Assembly: GCF_003576375.1 (NCBI RefSeq)
Contig: NZ_QWGE01000002.1
Span: forward strand, 558,001 to 622,000
Direction of reading: 5' to 3'
DNA from: Pontibacter oryzae
GTDB lineage: Bacteria > Bacteroidota > Bacteroidia > Cytophagales > Hymenobacteraceae
Length of the DNA stretch: 64,000 nt
Of this stretch, positions 8,789 to 17,151 are shown in pieces. Made by a program: the position numbers and the translations under genes. The notes beneath the pieces are model-generated. The model did not search any database, was not told where the DNA came from, and was given only the letters and a program-made list of their open reading frames with translations. How positions within the stretch are numbered: the first letter of the stretch is position 1; each line of letters opens with the position of its first letter.

Positions 8789-9520
8789 TTGATCAACTAC
8801 ATGCAAACTCACGCTTCTTCCCGGCCAAAGCTGTTGCTGGCCGCACTATTTTTCTTTTTTATTAGTTTTCAGTCGATGGCGCAGGTGCCTGACAGCACCT
8901 ATCGTAAGCCGGAGCTACCTACAGGACCTCCGGTTCCGGTGGAGCAACCGCAGCAGCCACGTCCAAAGCAACGCGTGGAAGAACAGCCAAAGCCTGCACC
9001 GGTAGTTGTAGCGTCACAGGAAGAAGAGAAGCAGCAGGAAGAGCAGGAACTTCGTTTTATTGACAAGTTATATGTGGGAGGTAGCTTTGGGCTCCAGTTT
9101 GGCACATATACAAATATTTCGCTGCTGCCAACAGTGAGCTACGCCATTACCCCAAAACTTTTTGGGGGGTTAGGTGTGGTTTATCATTATGAGAGTGGAG
9201 AAGGTTTTAAGCTCAACCATTATGGAGGTCGGGCATTTACACAGCTCGAGATGTTTGATATTGGTGATGGCGCTGTGTTAGCACATGCTGAGGTAGAGTC
9301 TTTATCAATTGAAGTACCTTATTATGATGCTTTGGGCCGCAGGCAAACAGACCGCAATGCCTTAACCATTCCGCTAATTGGCGTAGGGTATCGCCAACGG
9401 ATATCTAACAAAGGATCCTTTGATATTCTGGTTTTATACAATGGCAACGATGACCTGATAAACCCATACAGCAACCCCGTTATACGGGTAGGATTCAACA
9501 TACCGCTCACACCTCGGTAA
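8789..9520 (+). CDS. Secreted protein, probable outer-membrane beta-barrel
   Basis: 243 aa from 8789; the Met at residue 5 (8801) is an equally good start. A signal peptide ends near SMAQ. A Pro/Glu/Gln-rich low-complexity linker follows (about residues 35-85). The C-terminal 150 residues alternate aromatic and polar residues with Gly turns in the style of a beta-barrel (VGGSFGLQFG, IPLIGVGYRQ) and end in a strand. The start is 7 bp after the ABC-F stop, so co-transcription is likely. No specific family is recognised. Confidence 0.75.
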   Translation: MINYMQTHASSRPKLLLAALFFFFISFQSMAQVPDSTYRKPELPTGPPVPVEQPQQPRPKQRVEEQPKPAPVVVASQEEEKQQEEQELRFIDKLYVGGSFGLQFGTYTNISLLPTVSYAITPKLFGGLGVVYHYESGEGFKLNHYGGRAFTQLEMFDIGDGAVLAHAEVESLSIEVPYYDALGRRQTDRNALTIPLIGVGYRQRISNKGSFDILVLYNGNDDLINPYSNPVIRVGFNIPLTPR

Positions 9521-9534
9521 GAGTTATGCATAGC

Positions 9535-9578
9535 ATAAAAAAAGCGCCTTCTAGTAAAATAGCAGGCGCTTTTTTTAT
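9535..9578. terminator. Rho-independent terminator
   Basis: 15-nt inverted arms (9535-9549 and 9564-9578) with core AGCGCCT/AGGCGCT, A- and T-runs outside, and a 14-nt loop. It lies between the plus-strand gene ending at 9520 and the minus-strand gene ending at 9595. Confidence 0.9.
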
Positions 9579-9594
9579 ATTAATTTCGTACATG

Positions 9595-9744
9595 TCAACC
9601 CCTAATCAGGCGAAGAAGCACAACAATAATTGCAATTACTAATAGTATATGTATCAATCCGCCAACAGCATCAGGGAATCCGAGGAAACCGATTAGCCAG
9701 ATAATGACGAGTACAACTGCGATTATATACAATAAATTTCCCAT
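9595..9744 (-). CDS. Lmo0937-type 49-aa membrane protein (copy 1)
   Basis: The reading frame begins MGNLLYIIAVV and continues through a FLGFPDAVGG turn to LLRLIRG, giving two hydrophobic helices around a Gly/Pro hinge. This matches the short Lmo0937 family of membrane proteins, function unknown. The start context (ATG followed by GGAAATTTA) is identical to that of copy 2, which helps fix the start. Confidence 0.88.
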   Translation of the reverse strand: MGNLLYIIAVVLVIIWLIGFLGFPDAVGGLIHILLVIAIIVVLLRLIRG

Positions 9745-9809
9745 AGTTTTGTGTGTTTAGTTTGAGGAATGTTGCTTTTATATTCTATAACGAAAATATT
9801 ACCAGCAAG

Positions 9810-9962
9810 TTAGGAACTGCGTATTATACGGAGCAGAACTGCCACAACAGCTAGTACAAGCAGCACATGTATAATACCACCTACGGCGTCAGGGAATCCT
9901 AGGAATCCAACCAGCCAGAAAATCACTAGTACGACAGCGATTATATAAAGTAAATTTCCCAT
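9810..9962 (-). CDS. Lmo0937-type 50-aa membrane protein (copy 2)
   Basis: 50 aa beginning MGNLLYIIAVVLVIF, with the same FLGFPDAVGG hinge as copy 1 and a second helix ending LLRIIRSS. The two genes are tandem paralogues 65 bp apart with synonymous and conservative changes only. Such proteins are often multi-copy in Bacteroidota; a stress-related role is sometimes suggested, but nothing here shows it. Confidence 0.88.
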   Translation of the reverse strand: MGNLLYIIAVVLVIFWLVGFLGFPDAVGGIIHVLLVLAVVAVLLRIIRSS

Positions 9963-10325
9963 AGTTTTAATCTGTTAAATTTATAATGACGGAGGCAGTT
10001 AAAGGGCGATATTCCTGGCTTGCAACCGTGTTGTTTTATTTGTATTTTTTAATTTTTAGCATTTACGGTGCACCCTAACAAAGGGTTTATCCTTATGGGT
10101 TTAGCAACAGCAATTTTGTTTAAACATCTTGTAAAGTTTATACATTTCTCTGCTATAATTTTAATCTATAGCCTAATTGAGCTTAATATTTCGGGTAAGT
10201 ATTACAGTATATTCCACGGTTTAAGTGTTAGCATAGGGTATAATGTATATAGTATTATAGCCGAAGTAAATTTTTAAGTATTCGAAGAAACTTAGCAACA
10301 AGACCATCTATAGCCGTAAACTTGC
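9963..10325. other. AT-rich intergenic region
   Basis: About 400 bp between the divergent Lmo0937-like gene and hbd. A 69-codon frame at 10068-10277 has unconvincing composition and no recognisable feature, and I do not call it. The only signal seen is the -7 box at 10326. Confidence 0.5.
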
Positions 10326-10333
10326 TAGCTTTG
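10326..10333 (+). promoter_or_regulatory. Candidate -7 box for hbd
   Basis: TAGCTTTG followed by TA, 38 bp before the ATG at 10372. Identical in sequence and in distance from the ATG to the box before the ABC-F gene. No clear -33 element. Confidence 0.5.
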
Positions 10334-10371
10334 TATAGATTTTAATTAAGACATATTTATATCATCAACCT

Positions 10372-11265
10372 ATGAAGAAAATTGCAGTAATAGGCTCGGG
10401 CACCATGGGCAACGGTATTGCACATGTGTTCGCACAAAACGGCTTTAATGTGTCGTTGGTGGATATCTCAGAGGACGCTTTGCAAAAAGCACTCGGAACC
10501 ATCTCAAAGAACCTTGATCGCATAATTGCTAAAGGGAACCTGACTGAGGAGCAAAAGCAGGAAACCTTAGGAAATATCAGTACCTATACTTCGGTTCAGG
10601 AAGGCGTTAAAGAGGCAGATCTAGTTGTGGAAGCCGCCACCGAAAACGTGGACCTGAAGCTTAAGATTTTCCGCGACCTGGATAGCTTTGCTAAACCCGA
10701 AGCCATACTTGCTTCTAACACATCCTCTATCTCAATCACTAAAATTGCTTCGGTAACAAACCGACCGGATAAAGTAATTGGCATGCACTTTATGAATCCA
10801 GTGCCTGTTATGAAGCTTGTGGAGGTGATTCGCGGTTACTCTACCTCAGATGAGGTTACTGCTCAGATTATGGAGCTATCGAAGCAACTTGGCAAAATTC
10901 CTGCTGAAGCAAACGATTACCCAGGCTTTGTAGCTAACCGCATTCTTATGCCAATGATTAACGAGGCTATTTACAGCTTGTACGAAGGCGTAGCGGGCGT
11001 AGAGGAGATTGACACAATCATGAAGCTTGGCATGGCACACCCAATGGGTCCGCTACAGCTGGCAGACTTTATAGGCTTGGATGTGTGCCTTTCTATCCTG
11101 AATGTGCTGCACGATGGTTTTGGCAACCCAAAGTATGCCCCATGCCCATTGCTGGTAAATATGGTGCAGGCCGGCCACAAAGGCGCTAAATCCGGCCAAG
11201 GTTTCTATTCCTGGACGCATGGGACCAAAGAGTTAGTAGTGGCAGATCGTTTTAAGAAGAAATAA
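10372..11265 (+). CDS. hbd: 3-hydroxybutyryl-CoA dehydrogenase
   Basis: 297 aa, the normal length for the single-domain-pair enzyme. The N-terminal Rossmann fold has GSGTMG at residues 8-13. The stretch ASNTSSISIT and the MHFMNPVPVMKLVEV segment, with its catalytic His, are diagnostic. The C-terminal domain has the usual DYPGFVANRI and AHPMGPLQLADFIGLD motifs. It reduces acetoacetyl-CoA or oxidises 3-hydroxybutyryl-CoA with NAD(P) in the cytoplasm. Monocistronic, with its own -7 box and a terminator. Confidence 0.93.
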   Translation: MKKIAVIGSGTMGNGIAHVFAQNGFNVSLVDISEDALQKALGTISKNLDRIIAKGNLTEEQKQETLGNISTYTSVQEGVKEADLVVEAATENVDLKLKIFRDLDSFAKPEAILASNTSSISITKIASVTNRPDKVIGMHFMNPVPVMKLVEVIRGYSTSDEVTAQIMELSKQLGKIPAEANDYPGFVANRILMPMINEAIYSLYEGVAGVEEIDTIMKLGMAHPMGPLQLADFIGLDVCLSILNVLHDGFGNPKYAPCPLLVNMVQAGHKGAKSGQGFYSWTHGTKELVVADRFKKK

Positions 11266-11288
11266 TCGGTCTACTTAAATATAACTTC

Positions 11289-11322
11289 AATCCCCGCTTA
11301 GCATTTGTGCCAAGCGGGGATT
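11289..11322 (+). terminator. Rho-independent terminator of hbd
   Basis: 11-nt arms AATCCCCGCTT / AAGCGGGGATT (11289-11299 and 11312-11322) with a 12-nt loop, followed by a T-rich stretch, 23 bp after the hbd stop. Confidence 0.9.
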
Positions 11323-11408
11323 TTGTTTTCCTCCCCTAACGACAGATACCAAGGTTGCTTCAGTTTAACATAACAATCGCACTAAACAAGTATCACTACC
11401 ATAGTCAA

Positions 11409-11444
11409 TAAAAAAGCCCCTGCTGCTTTTACAACAAGGGCTTA
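11409..11444 (-). terminator. Rho-independent terminator of dapD
   Basis: Read on the minus strand, AAGCCC...GGGGCTT forms a stem followed by a run of six T, just past the dapD stop at 11471. The stem is short with a wide loop. Confidence 0.7.
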
Positions 11445-11470
11445 AGATCTAATTTATACTTTCTGACTGC

Positions 11471-12283
11471 TTAAACAGCAACCGCGTGGTCGCGCAGCAC
11501 ATCATTCAGTGAAGTTTTCAGGTCAGTGCTCTCTTTGCGCTGGCCAATAATAAGAGCGCATGGCACCTGAAACTCGCCTGCAGGGAATTTCTTGGTGTAC
11601 GAACCCGGGATAACTACCGAACGCGGTGGCACATAGCCTTTATAAATTTTCTCTTCGCTACCAGTTACATCGATAATCTTGGAACTCCCAGTAATGGTAA
11701 CGCCAGCGCCGATTACTGCTTCTTTACCAATGCGGCAACCTTCTACCAAAATGCTGCGCGAACCGATGAATGCGCCGTCTTCGATGATTACCGGTGCAGC
11801 CTGCACTGGCTCCAATACTCCACCAAGCCCAACGCCACCGCTCAGGTGCACGTTTTTACCTACTTGTGCGCAGCTTCCTACCGTTGCCCACGTGTCTACC
11901 ATTGTGCCGGCATCCACATAAGCACCAATGTTAACGTATGATGGCATCATAACCACACCTCTTGCCAAGAAAGAACCGTAGCGAGCCACTGCATGAGGCA
12001 CTACACGTACACCCAATTGCTCATAGTTACGCTTCAGCGTTATTTTATCATGAAACTCAAACGGGCCTACTTCAATGGTTTTCATCTGTTGAATCGGGAA
12101 GTATAAAAGCACCGCTTTCTTAACCCACTCATTAACTGTCCACTCATCACCGTTTGGCTCTGCCACCCGGATAGCCCCCTTGTCCAGATCCTCTATAACT
12201 GAACGAATGGCTTCAACGGTGTCTGACTCTTTTAACAGTTCACGGTTTTCCCATGCCTGCTCTATTATTTGCTTTAGCTCCAT
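11471..12283 (-). CDS. dapD: 2,3,4,5-tetrahydropyridine-2,6-dicarboxylate N-succinyltransferase
   Basis: 270 aa from the ATG at 12283. The frame can be extended two codons to a TTG, but the ATG gives the usual start (MELKQIIEQAWENR). The middle and C-terminal parts are the left-handed beta-helix of hexapeptide repeats typical of DapD, with YVNIGAYVD, GAFIGSRS and GKEAVIGAGV stretches. It succinylates tetrahydrodipicolinate in the meso-diaminopimelate/lysine pathway. Divergent from the glycosyltransferase gene across 52 bp. Confidence 0.95.
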   Translation of the reverse strand: MELKQIIEQAWENRELLKESDTVEAIRSVIEDLDKGAIRVAEPNGDEWTVNEWVKKAVLLYFPIQQMKTIEVGPFEFHDKITLKRNYEQLGVRVVPHAVARYGSFLARGVVMMPSYVNIGAYVDAGTMVDTWATVGSCAQVGKNVHLSGGVGLGGVLEPVQAAPVIIEDGAFIGSRSILVEGCRIGKEAVIGAGVTITGSSKIIDVTGSEEKIYKGYVPPRSVVIPGSYTKKFPAGEFQVPCALIIGQRKESTDLKTSLNDVLRDHAVAV

Positions 12284-12335
12284 TGTCAAAAATGCTTATA
12301 ATATATTATTGCGTAAAAGTAAGTAATTTTGGTGG

Positions 12336-13469
12336 ATGTCGGAAAAGAGAATCCTGATTGCCTCGCTACTTAAGCCCATAAACGATACCCGAATGTTCGA
12401 GAAACTTGGGCTGTCTTTAAGCAAGCTTTCAGGGGTGCAGGTGCATATAATTGGCTATAAGGCACCTTTACCACCAGCTCCCACCAATGTGTTTTTTCAT
12501 CCGGCGTTCAACTTTGAAAGGGTAAGCCTTAGTCGTCTGACTGCGCAGCGAACCTACAAACAGCTCCTCGAAAATATTAAGCCGGATTTGCTCATAGCTT
12601 GCACCCATGAGCTGCTTGCCGCAAGTCGTAGCTATTGCTTAAAGTATGGTGCAAAACTTATGTACGATGTACAGGAAAACTATGCACTTAACCTTACCTC
12701 CCAGCGGAATTATCCGTTACCAGCGCGCGCGTTTTTAGCTAACCTGGTAAGAAAAACAGAAAAAAAAACGGCTCCTTTTATTTCCCATTTCCTATTAGCA
12801 GAGCGCAGCTATGCTCAGGAGTTGCCCTTTTTGGCTAAAGGCAAGTATAAAATACTGGAAAACAAGTATAAACCAAATGCCAGGTACGACACCCCTGCAA
12901 CCCCTGTTTCGCTAGCGAACGGCCCACTAAAGTTACTTTACTCAGGTACCATTGCTACTTTATATGGCGTGTTCGAAGCCGTGAGTTTGGCAGAACAGCT
13001 CCACGATATGGATGCAAGCATAAGCTTAACCATCATAGGGTACAGCCCAGACAAACAGACGCTTAAGCATCTGATTAGCCTTATCCAAGGCAAGCCTTTT
13101 ATTCGTTTAGTAGGAGGAAATCAACTTGTGCCCCATGAGCAAATCTTACAGTTGATAAGAGAGAGCCATGTTGGGCTGCTCCCATACCAACCAAACCCCA
13201 GTACTGAGAGGTGCATTCCTACAAAGCTTTACGAGTATATGGCCTACGCCCTACCCATGCTTGTGCAGCACAATAGCATCTGGCAAAGTATACTTGCCGA
13301 GAAAAAAGCCGGACTCATGATAGACTTCAAAACTGAGCGGCCATCCGATATACTACTGCGTATACGACAGCAGGATTTTTATACTTCAGGCATTCCACAG
13401 AATATTTACTGGGAACACGAAGAGCTGAAGCTGCTCGAAATAATTAAATCAGCCTTAACTGATTGCTGA
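12336..13469 (+). CDS. Glycosyltransferase, GT-B fold (GT4-like)
   Basis: 377 aa. The N-terminal half looks like a GT-B acceptor domain (RILIASLLKPINDTRMFEKLG). The C-terminal half carries the donor-binding pattern LLYSGTIA..GVFEA, the segment GLLPYQPNPSTERCIPTKLYEYMAY with the glutamate expected in GT4 enzymes, and a Rossmann-like end. It probably adds a sugar to a surface polysaccharide or lipid; donor and acceptor are unknown. No polysaccharide cluster surrounds it, so it stands alone. Confidence 0.8.
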   Translation: MSEKRILIASLLKPINDTRMFEKLGLSLSKLSGVQVHIIGYKAPLPPAPTNVFFHPAFNFERVSLSRLTAQRTYKQLLENIKPDLLIACTHELLAASRSYCLKYGAKLMYDVQENYALNLTSQRNYPLPARAFLANLVRKTEKKTAPFISHFLLAERSYAQELPFLAKGKYKILENKYKPNARYDTPATPVSLANGPLKLLYSGTIATLYGVFEAVSLAEQLHDMDASISLTIIGYSPDKQTLKHLISLIQGKPFIRLVGGNQLVPHEQILQLIRESHVGLLPYQPNPSTERCIPTKLYEYMAYALPMLVQHNSIWQSILAEKKAGLMIDFKTERPSDILLRIRQQDFYTSGIPQNIYWEHEELKLLEIIKSALTDC

Positions 13470-13517
13470 AATAGCATGATTTAATTTTTAGATGAATCTA
13501 AATTCAATTTAAAACAG

Positions 13518-13525
13518 TATATTTG
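13518..13525 (+). promoter_or_regulatory. Candidate -7 box for fabH
   Basis: TATATTTG, exact TAnnTTTG, 22 bp before the fabH ATG at 13548. No TTG at normal spacing upstream. Confidence 0.45.
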
Positions 13526-13547
13526 TCACATAAACCAACTATAAAGT

Positions 13548-14546
13548 ATGCGTAATTCGAGAATTGCAGGCGTTGGCCACTACGTACCGGAGAATGTTGT
13601 TACGAACAAGGACCTTGAGAAGCTCATGGATACCACCGACGAGTGGATTCGTGAGAGAACAGGGATCGTAGAGCGGCGCTATTTTCAGGAAGGTGTAGAC
13701 ACTACTTCCAATATGGGTGCCGAGGCCTCGCGAAGAGCCTTAAAAATGGCGGGGCTGGAGCCGCAGGACATAGACCTTATTGTGTTTGCAACGCTTAGCC
13801 CAGATTACCTTTTTCCGGGTTCCGGCGTATTGATGCAGCGCGAGCTTGGCCTAAAAGAAATCCCGGCGCTTGATATCCGTAACCAGTGCTCTGGTTTTGT
13901 ATACGCGCTTTCTGTTGGTGATCAGTTTATAAAAACCGGCATGTATAACAATGTGCTGGTTGTTGGTTCAGAGATTCACTCAACCGGCCTGGATTTTTCT
14001 ACCCGCGGGCGCGGTGTATCAGTCATATTTGGCGATGGCGCTGGTGCTGTGGTTCTAACTCCTTCTGAGAGCAACGACCAGGGTATACTTTCCACGCATC
14101 TTCACGCGGATGGTGAGTTTGCAGAGGAATTGGCTGTAACAGCTCCTAACAGCAACAAGAAAGAACGCCTGACACACGAAATGATTGATGACGGAAGCGT
14201 GTACCCTTACATGAACGGCAATATGGTATTTAAGCATGCCGTAACCCGCTTCCCGGAGGTAATTATGGAAGCCTTGAACAAAAACGGTTACCAGCCCAGT
14301 GATATTGACCTTTTAGTTCCGCATCAGGCTAACCTGCGCATTACTTCATACATCCAGCAAAAAATGGGTCTGCCAGCTGAAAAGGTTATGAGCAACATTC
14401 ATAAGTATGGCAACACCACAGCTGCCTCCGTGCCTATCGCGCTGAGCGAAGCCTATCAGGAAGGCCGCATTAAAGAAGGTGACCTGGTTTGCCTTGCTGC
14501 CTTTGGTAGTGGCTTTACCTGGGCATCCGCACTGATCCGCTGGTAA
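13548..14546 (+). CDS. fabH: 3-oxoacyl-ACP synthase III
   Basis: 332 aa, normal length for FabH. The catalytic Cys is in RNQCSGF, the His in VPHQANLRI and the Asn in KYGNTTAAS, in the expected order; the N-terminal TDEWIRERTGI motif and the C-terminal AAFGSGFTWAS are also present. It condenses a primer acyl-CoA with malonyl-ACP to begin fatty acid synthesis, and in Bacteroidota often takes branched primers. It stands apart from other fab genes and may be a second copy in the genome, which the window cannot show. Confidence 0.93.
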   Translation: MRNSRIAGVGHYVPENVVTNKDLEKLMDTTDEWIRERTGIVERRYFQEGVDTTSNMGAEASRRALKMAGLEPQDIDLIVFATLSPDYLFPGSGVLMQRELGLKEIPALDIRNQCSGFVYALSVGDQFIKTGMYNNVLVVGSEIHSTGLDFSTRGRGVSVIFGDGAGAVVLTPSESNDQGILSTHLHADGEFAEELAVTAPNSNKKERLTHEMIDDGSVYPYMNGNMVFKHAVTRFPEVIMEALNKNGYQPSDIDLLVPHQANLRITSYIQQKMGLPAEKVMSNIHKYGNTTAASVPIALSEAYQEGRIKEGDLVCLAAFGSGFTWASALIRW

Positions 14547-14554
14547 GTATAATT

Positions 14555-14691
14555 TTGAATAACTGAATTTTGAATAATGAAATTAGTCAGTGCAAAAAAA
14601 GGAGAAATGCTGTAACGCTTCATAACTGTATTCATTACCAATTATTTACTCCCTGTGGGTTAAGTAACTTATTCAAAATTCAGTTATTCAA
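14555..14691. repeat. Long perfect inverted repeat, 23-bp arms
   Basis: Arms at 14555-14577 and 14669-14691 are exact reverse complements (left arm begins TTGAATAACTG), separated by 91 bp. Each arm also contains TTGAATAA twice. The enclosed 91 bp has no credible gene. It lies between fabH and mntR, 16 bp before the mntR ATG, so a hairpin could affect mntR. It may be a small MITE-like remnant. Confidence 0.75.
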
Positions 14692-14706
14692 TTATTCAAT
14701 ATCAAC

Positions 14707-15366
14707 ATGAGCCACAGCTATACTGAAGAAAACTATATCAAGGCCATCTATAAGCTATCGGCTAATGGTTCTCAGGAAGTGAACACCAACTCCATTGCGG
14801 AAGTGCTTGAAACCAAGGCAGCTTCCGTAACCGACATGCTGCGCAAGCTAAGCTCCAAGAACATAGTTAACTACGTGAAGTATAAGGGCGTTTCGCTAAC
14901 CAGCGACGGCGAACGTATTGCCCTTAAGATTATTCGCAAACACCGCCTCTGGGAGACTTTTCTGGTAGAGAAACTTAAGTTTAACTGGGATGAAGTGCAC
15001 GATGTAGCCGAGGAGCTGGAACATATCTCTTCGTCGCTGCTGACCAGGCGCCTCGATGAGTTTCTGGGCTTCCCTAAATTTGACCCGCACGGTGACCCAA
15101 TCCCTAGCGAAGACGGTGAAATGAAGCTGAAAAAACAGCAGCTGCTCAGCGATATGGAACTTGGCGATGAGGGCAAGGTTGTGGGTGTTAATGATTCGCA
15201 GCCCTTATTCCTGCAGTTCCTCGATAAGTTGGGGATCGGCCTTGGCTCCCACATTAAAATCACGGATAAGATCCGTTACGACAATTCTCTGGAGATAGAG
15301 CTGAATGGTAAAAAGGAGTTATTGCTATCAGCAGAAGTTTCGAAGAATATTTTTTTATCCGCTTAA
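14707..15366 (+). CDS. mntR: Metal-dependent DtxR/MntR-family transcriptional regulator
   Basis: 219 aa in three parts: an N-terminal winged helix (YTEENYIKAIYKLS; SVTDMLRKL as recognition helix), the metal-binding dimerisation domain with HRLWE and EELEHI (the ExxEH metal ligands), and a C-terminal FeoA/SH3-like domain after about residue 145. It senses Mn(II) or Fe(II) and represses metal uptake genes. It is the first gene of a metal-uptake operon, 22 bp from the binding protein, so it very probably controls that operon. The exact metal is an inference. Confidence 0.88.
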   Translation: MSHSYTEENYIKAIYKLSANGSQEVNTNSIAEVLETKAASVTDMLRKLSSKNIVNYVKYKGVSLTSDGERIALKIIRKHRLWETFLVEKLKFNWDEVHDVAEELEHISSSLLTRRLDEFLGFPKFDPHGDPIPSEDGEMKLKKQQLLSDMELGDEGKVVGVNDSQPLFLQFLDKLGIGLGSHIKITDKIRYDNSLEIELNGKKELLLSAEVSKNIFLSA

Positions 15367-15388
15367 GCACAGCCTGCTGCATATTACT

Positions 15389-16318
15389 ATGAGAATAACG
15401 CTGCTTACTGCCCTGTTTGGCCTTATCCTATTCGCCAGTGCATGTACTCAAACAGAAAACAAAGGTACCATACCTTCCGGCGAACGCATGCAAGTGGTAA
15501 CCACTACCAGCATACTAAAAGACGCAGCCCAGCATATTGTAGGCGATCTGTCCGATGTGTCGTCTATCATGGGCAGTGGCGTAGACCCGCATCTGTACAA
15601 AGCCACCCAAGGCGATCTGCAGAAATTAACTGATGCAGATGTGATCGTTTACAACGGCCTGTTTTTAGAGGGCAAAATGGGTGAAATAATGGATAAGCTC
15701 AGCCGCCAAAAAACAGTGGTGACCGCTACCGCAGGTATTTCCAAAGACAAACTGCGAGCTTCGCCGGTATATGAAAACAGCAGCGACCCGCACGTATGGT
15801 TTGATGTGCAGCTATGGCAGGAAGTGGTAAAGCATGTAAGCCAGGAACTGCAGCAAAAAGATCCAGCCAACGCTGAGGCCTATGAAAAGAACACGCAAGC
15901 TTACCTGGAGGAACTCGACACGCTGCACCAATGGGTGAAAGAGCAAATTAACACCATTCCTGAGCAACAACGCATCCTTATCACGGCGCACGATGCCTTT
16001 GGTTATTTCGGGGATGCTTATAGTATAAAAGTGCGCGGCCTGCAGGGCATTTCAACTGTTTCTGAGTTCGGCCTTCAGGATGTATCGTCGCTTGTGAACT
16101 ACATTGCCGACAATAAAATCAAAGCGGTGTTTGTAGAGTCTTCTGTATCTCCGAAAGCTATAGAAGCAGTAGTTATCGGGAGCAAGCAAAAAGGCCACGC
16201 AGTAAAGGTAGGTGGCACCTTATTTTCCGATGCCCTTGGCGAGGAAGGCACGCCTGAAGGAACATATATAGGCATGGTAAGGCACAATGTAAACACTATA
16301 GTATCTTCTCTAAAATAA
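15389..16318 (+). CDS. Mn/Zn ABC transporter substrate-binding lipoprotein (ZnuA/TroA family)
   Basis: 309 aa from the ATG at 15389. The frame is open further upstream (to 15305), but only this start gives a signal peptide with lipobox FASAC. Metal ligands of cluster A-I binding proteins are visible: His in GVDPHLY, His in SDPHVWF, His in TAHDAFGYF and Asp in LFSDALG, the His-His-His-Asp set of TroA. It captures Mn or Zn outside the inner membrane for the ATPase and permeases that follow. Confidence 0.9.
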   Translation: MRITLLTALFGLILFASACTQTENKGTIPSGERMQVVTTTSILKDAAQHIVGDLSDVSSIMGSGVDPHLYKATQGDLQKLTDADVIVYNGLFLEGKMGEIMDKLSRQKTVVTATAGISKDKLRASPVYENSSDPHVWFDVQLWQEVVKHVSQELQQKDPANAEAYEKNTQAYLEELDTLHQWVKEQINTIPEQQRILITAHDAFGYFGDAYSIKVRGLQGISTVSEFGLQDVSSLVNYIADNKIKAVFVESSVSPKAIEAVVIGSKQKGHAVKVGGTLFSDALGEEGTPEGTYIGMVRHNVNTIVSSLK

Positions 16319-16325
16319 TAACCGC

Positions 16326-17117
16326 ATGATACTTCAAGTAGATAATCCGGTAGTAGAGGTACACGACCTGACGGTGAGTTATGACCGCAAGCCGGTACTT
16401 TGGGGCATCGATTTAACCTTGCCAGCCGGTGCACTTGTAGGCGTTATAGGTCCTAATGGCGCTGGTAAATCGACCATGATCAAAGCGATGATGGATTTAC
16501 TGCCAGTGGGTAGTGGCTATGTCCGGATATTTGATAAACCGATAGACGAGGTACGCAATCGCATCAGTTATGTACCGCAGCGCGAGTCGGTGGACTGGGA
16601 CTTTCCGGCATCAGTTTTTGATGTGGTGCTGATGGGTAGCTACGGCAAGCTGGGCCTTTTCAAGAGACCGCGTAAAGCTGACAAGGACGCAGCCATGGAA
16701 GCTTTGAACAAAGTAGGGATGCAGGCGTTCGCCGACCGGCAGATCTCACAGTTATCGGGTGGGCAGCAGCAGCGCGTGTTCCTGGCCAGAGCCTTGGCGC
16801 AAGATGCTGACATTTATTTCATGGATGAGCCTTTTGCCGGCGTAGACATTGCTACCGAAACAGCTATCATCGAGTTGCTCCGCACCATGCGCGAGCAAGG
16901 CAAAACCGTAATCGTCGTGCACCACGACCTGCAATCTGCCAACGAGTATTTTGATTGGGTAGTACTCCTGAACATGCGCCTGGTAGCATCCGGCCCTACA
17001 GAGCATATTCTTACCCAGGAGCTATTAGAGCAAACCTATGGCGGCAAATTAACTGTGCTCACCAAAGTGGGCGAGCTGTTACGAAAGCAGGAGTTTCCGT
17101 CTAGAGAGGCAAAATAA
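16326..17117 (+). CDS. Mn/Zn ABC transporter ATP-binding protein
   Basis: 263 aa single ABC ATPase with Walker A GPNGAGKST, Q-loop YVPQRESVDWDFP, signature LSGGQQQR, Walker B YFMDEPFAGVD and the switch His in VVHHDL. The VDWDFP stretch after the Q-loop is typical of metal-importing ABC-3 systems (ZnuC/MntB/SitB). Starts 7 bp after the binding-protein stop and is followed 34 bp later by the permease. It energises metal import. Confidence 0.93.
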   Translation: MILQVDNPVVEVHDLTVSYDRKPVLWGIDLTLPAGALVGVIGPNGAGKSTMIKAMMDLLPVGSGYVRIFDKPIDEVRNRISYVPQRESVDWDFPASVFDVVLMGSYGKLGLFKRPRKADKDAAMEALNKVGMQAFADRQISQLSGGQQQRVFLARALAQDADIYFMDEPFAGVDIATETAIIELLRTMREQGKTVIVVHHDLQSANEYFDWVVLLNMRLVASGPTEHILTQELLEQTYGGKLTVLTKVGELLRKQEFPSREAK

Positions 17118-17151
17118 TGCAGCCAACATTCTGAAAGTATAAACTGCTTGT

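Noticed and set aside
10068..10277. 69-codon frame before hbd
   Set aside because: No start signal, odd composition, no recognisable domain, and it overlaps the region expected to hold regulatory sequence.
12324..12331. Promoter for the glycosyltransferase
   Set aside because: TAATTTTG matches the -7 consensus but lies 4 bp before the ATG, which would need a leaderless transcript, and the nearest TTG is too close. Not listed as a feature.
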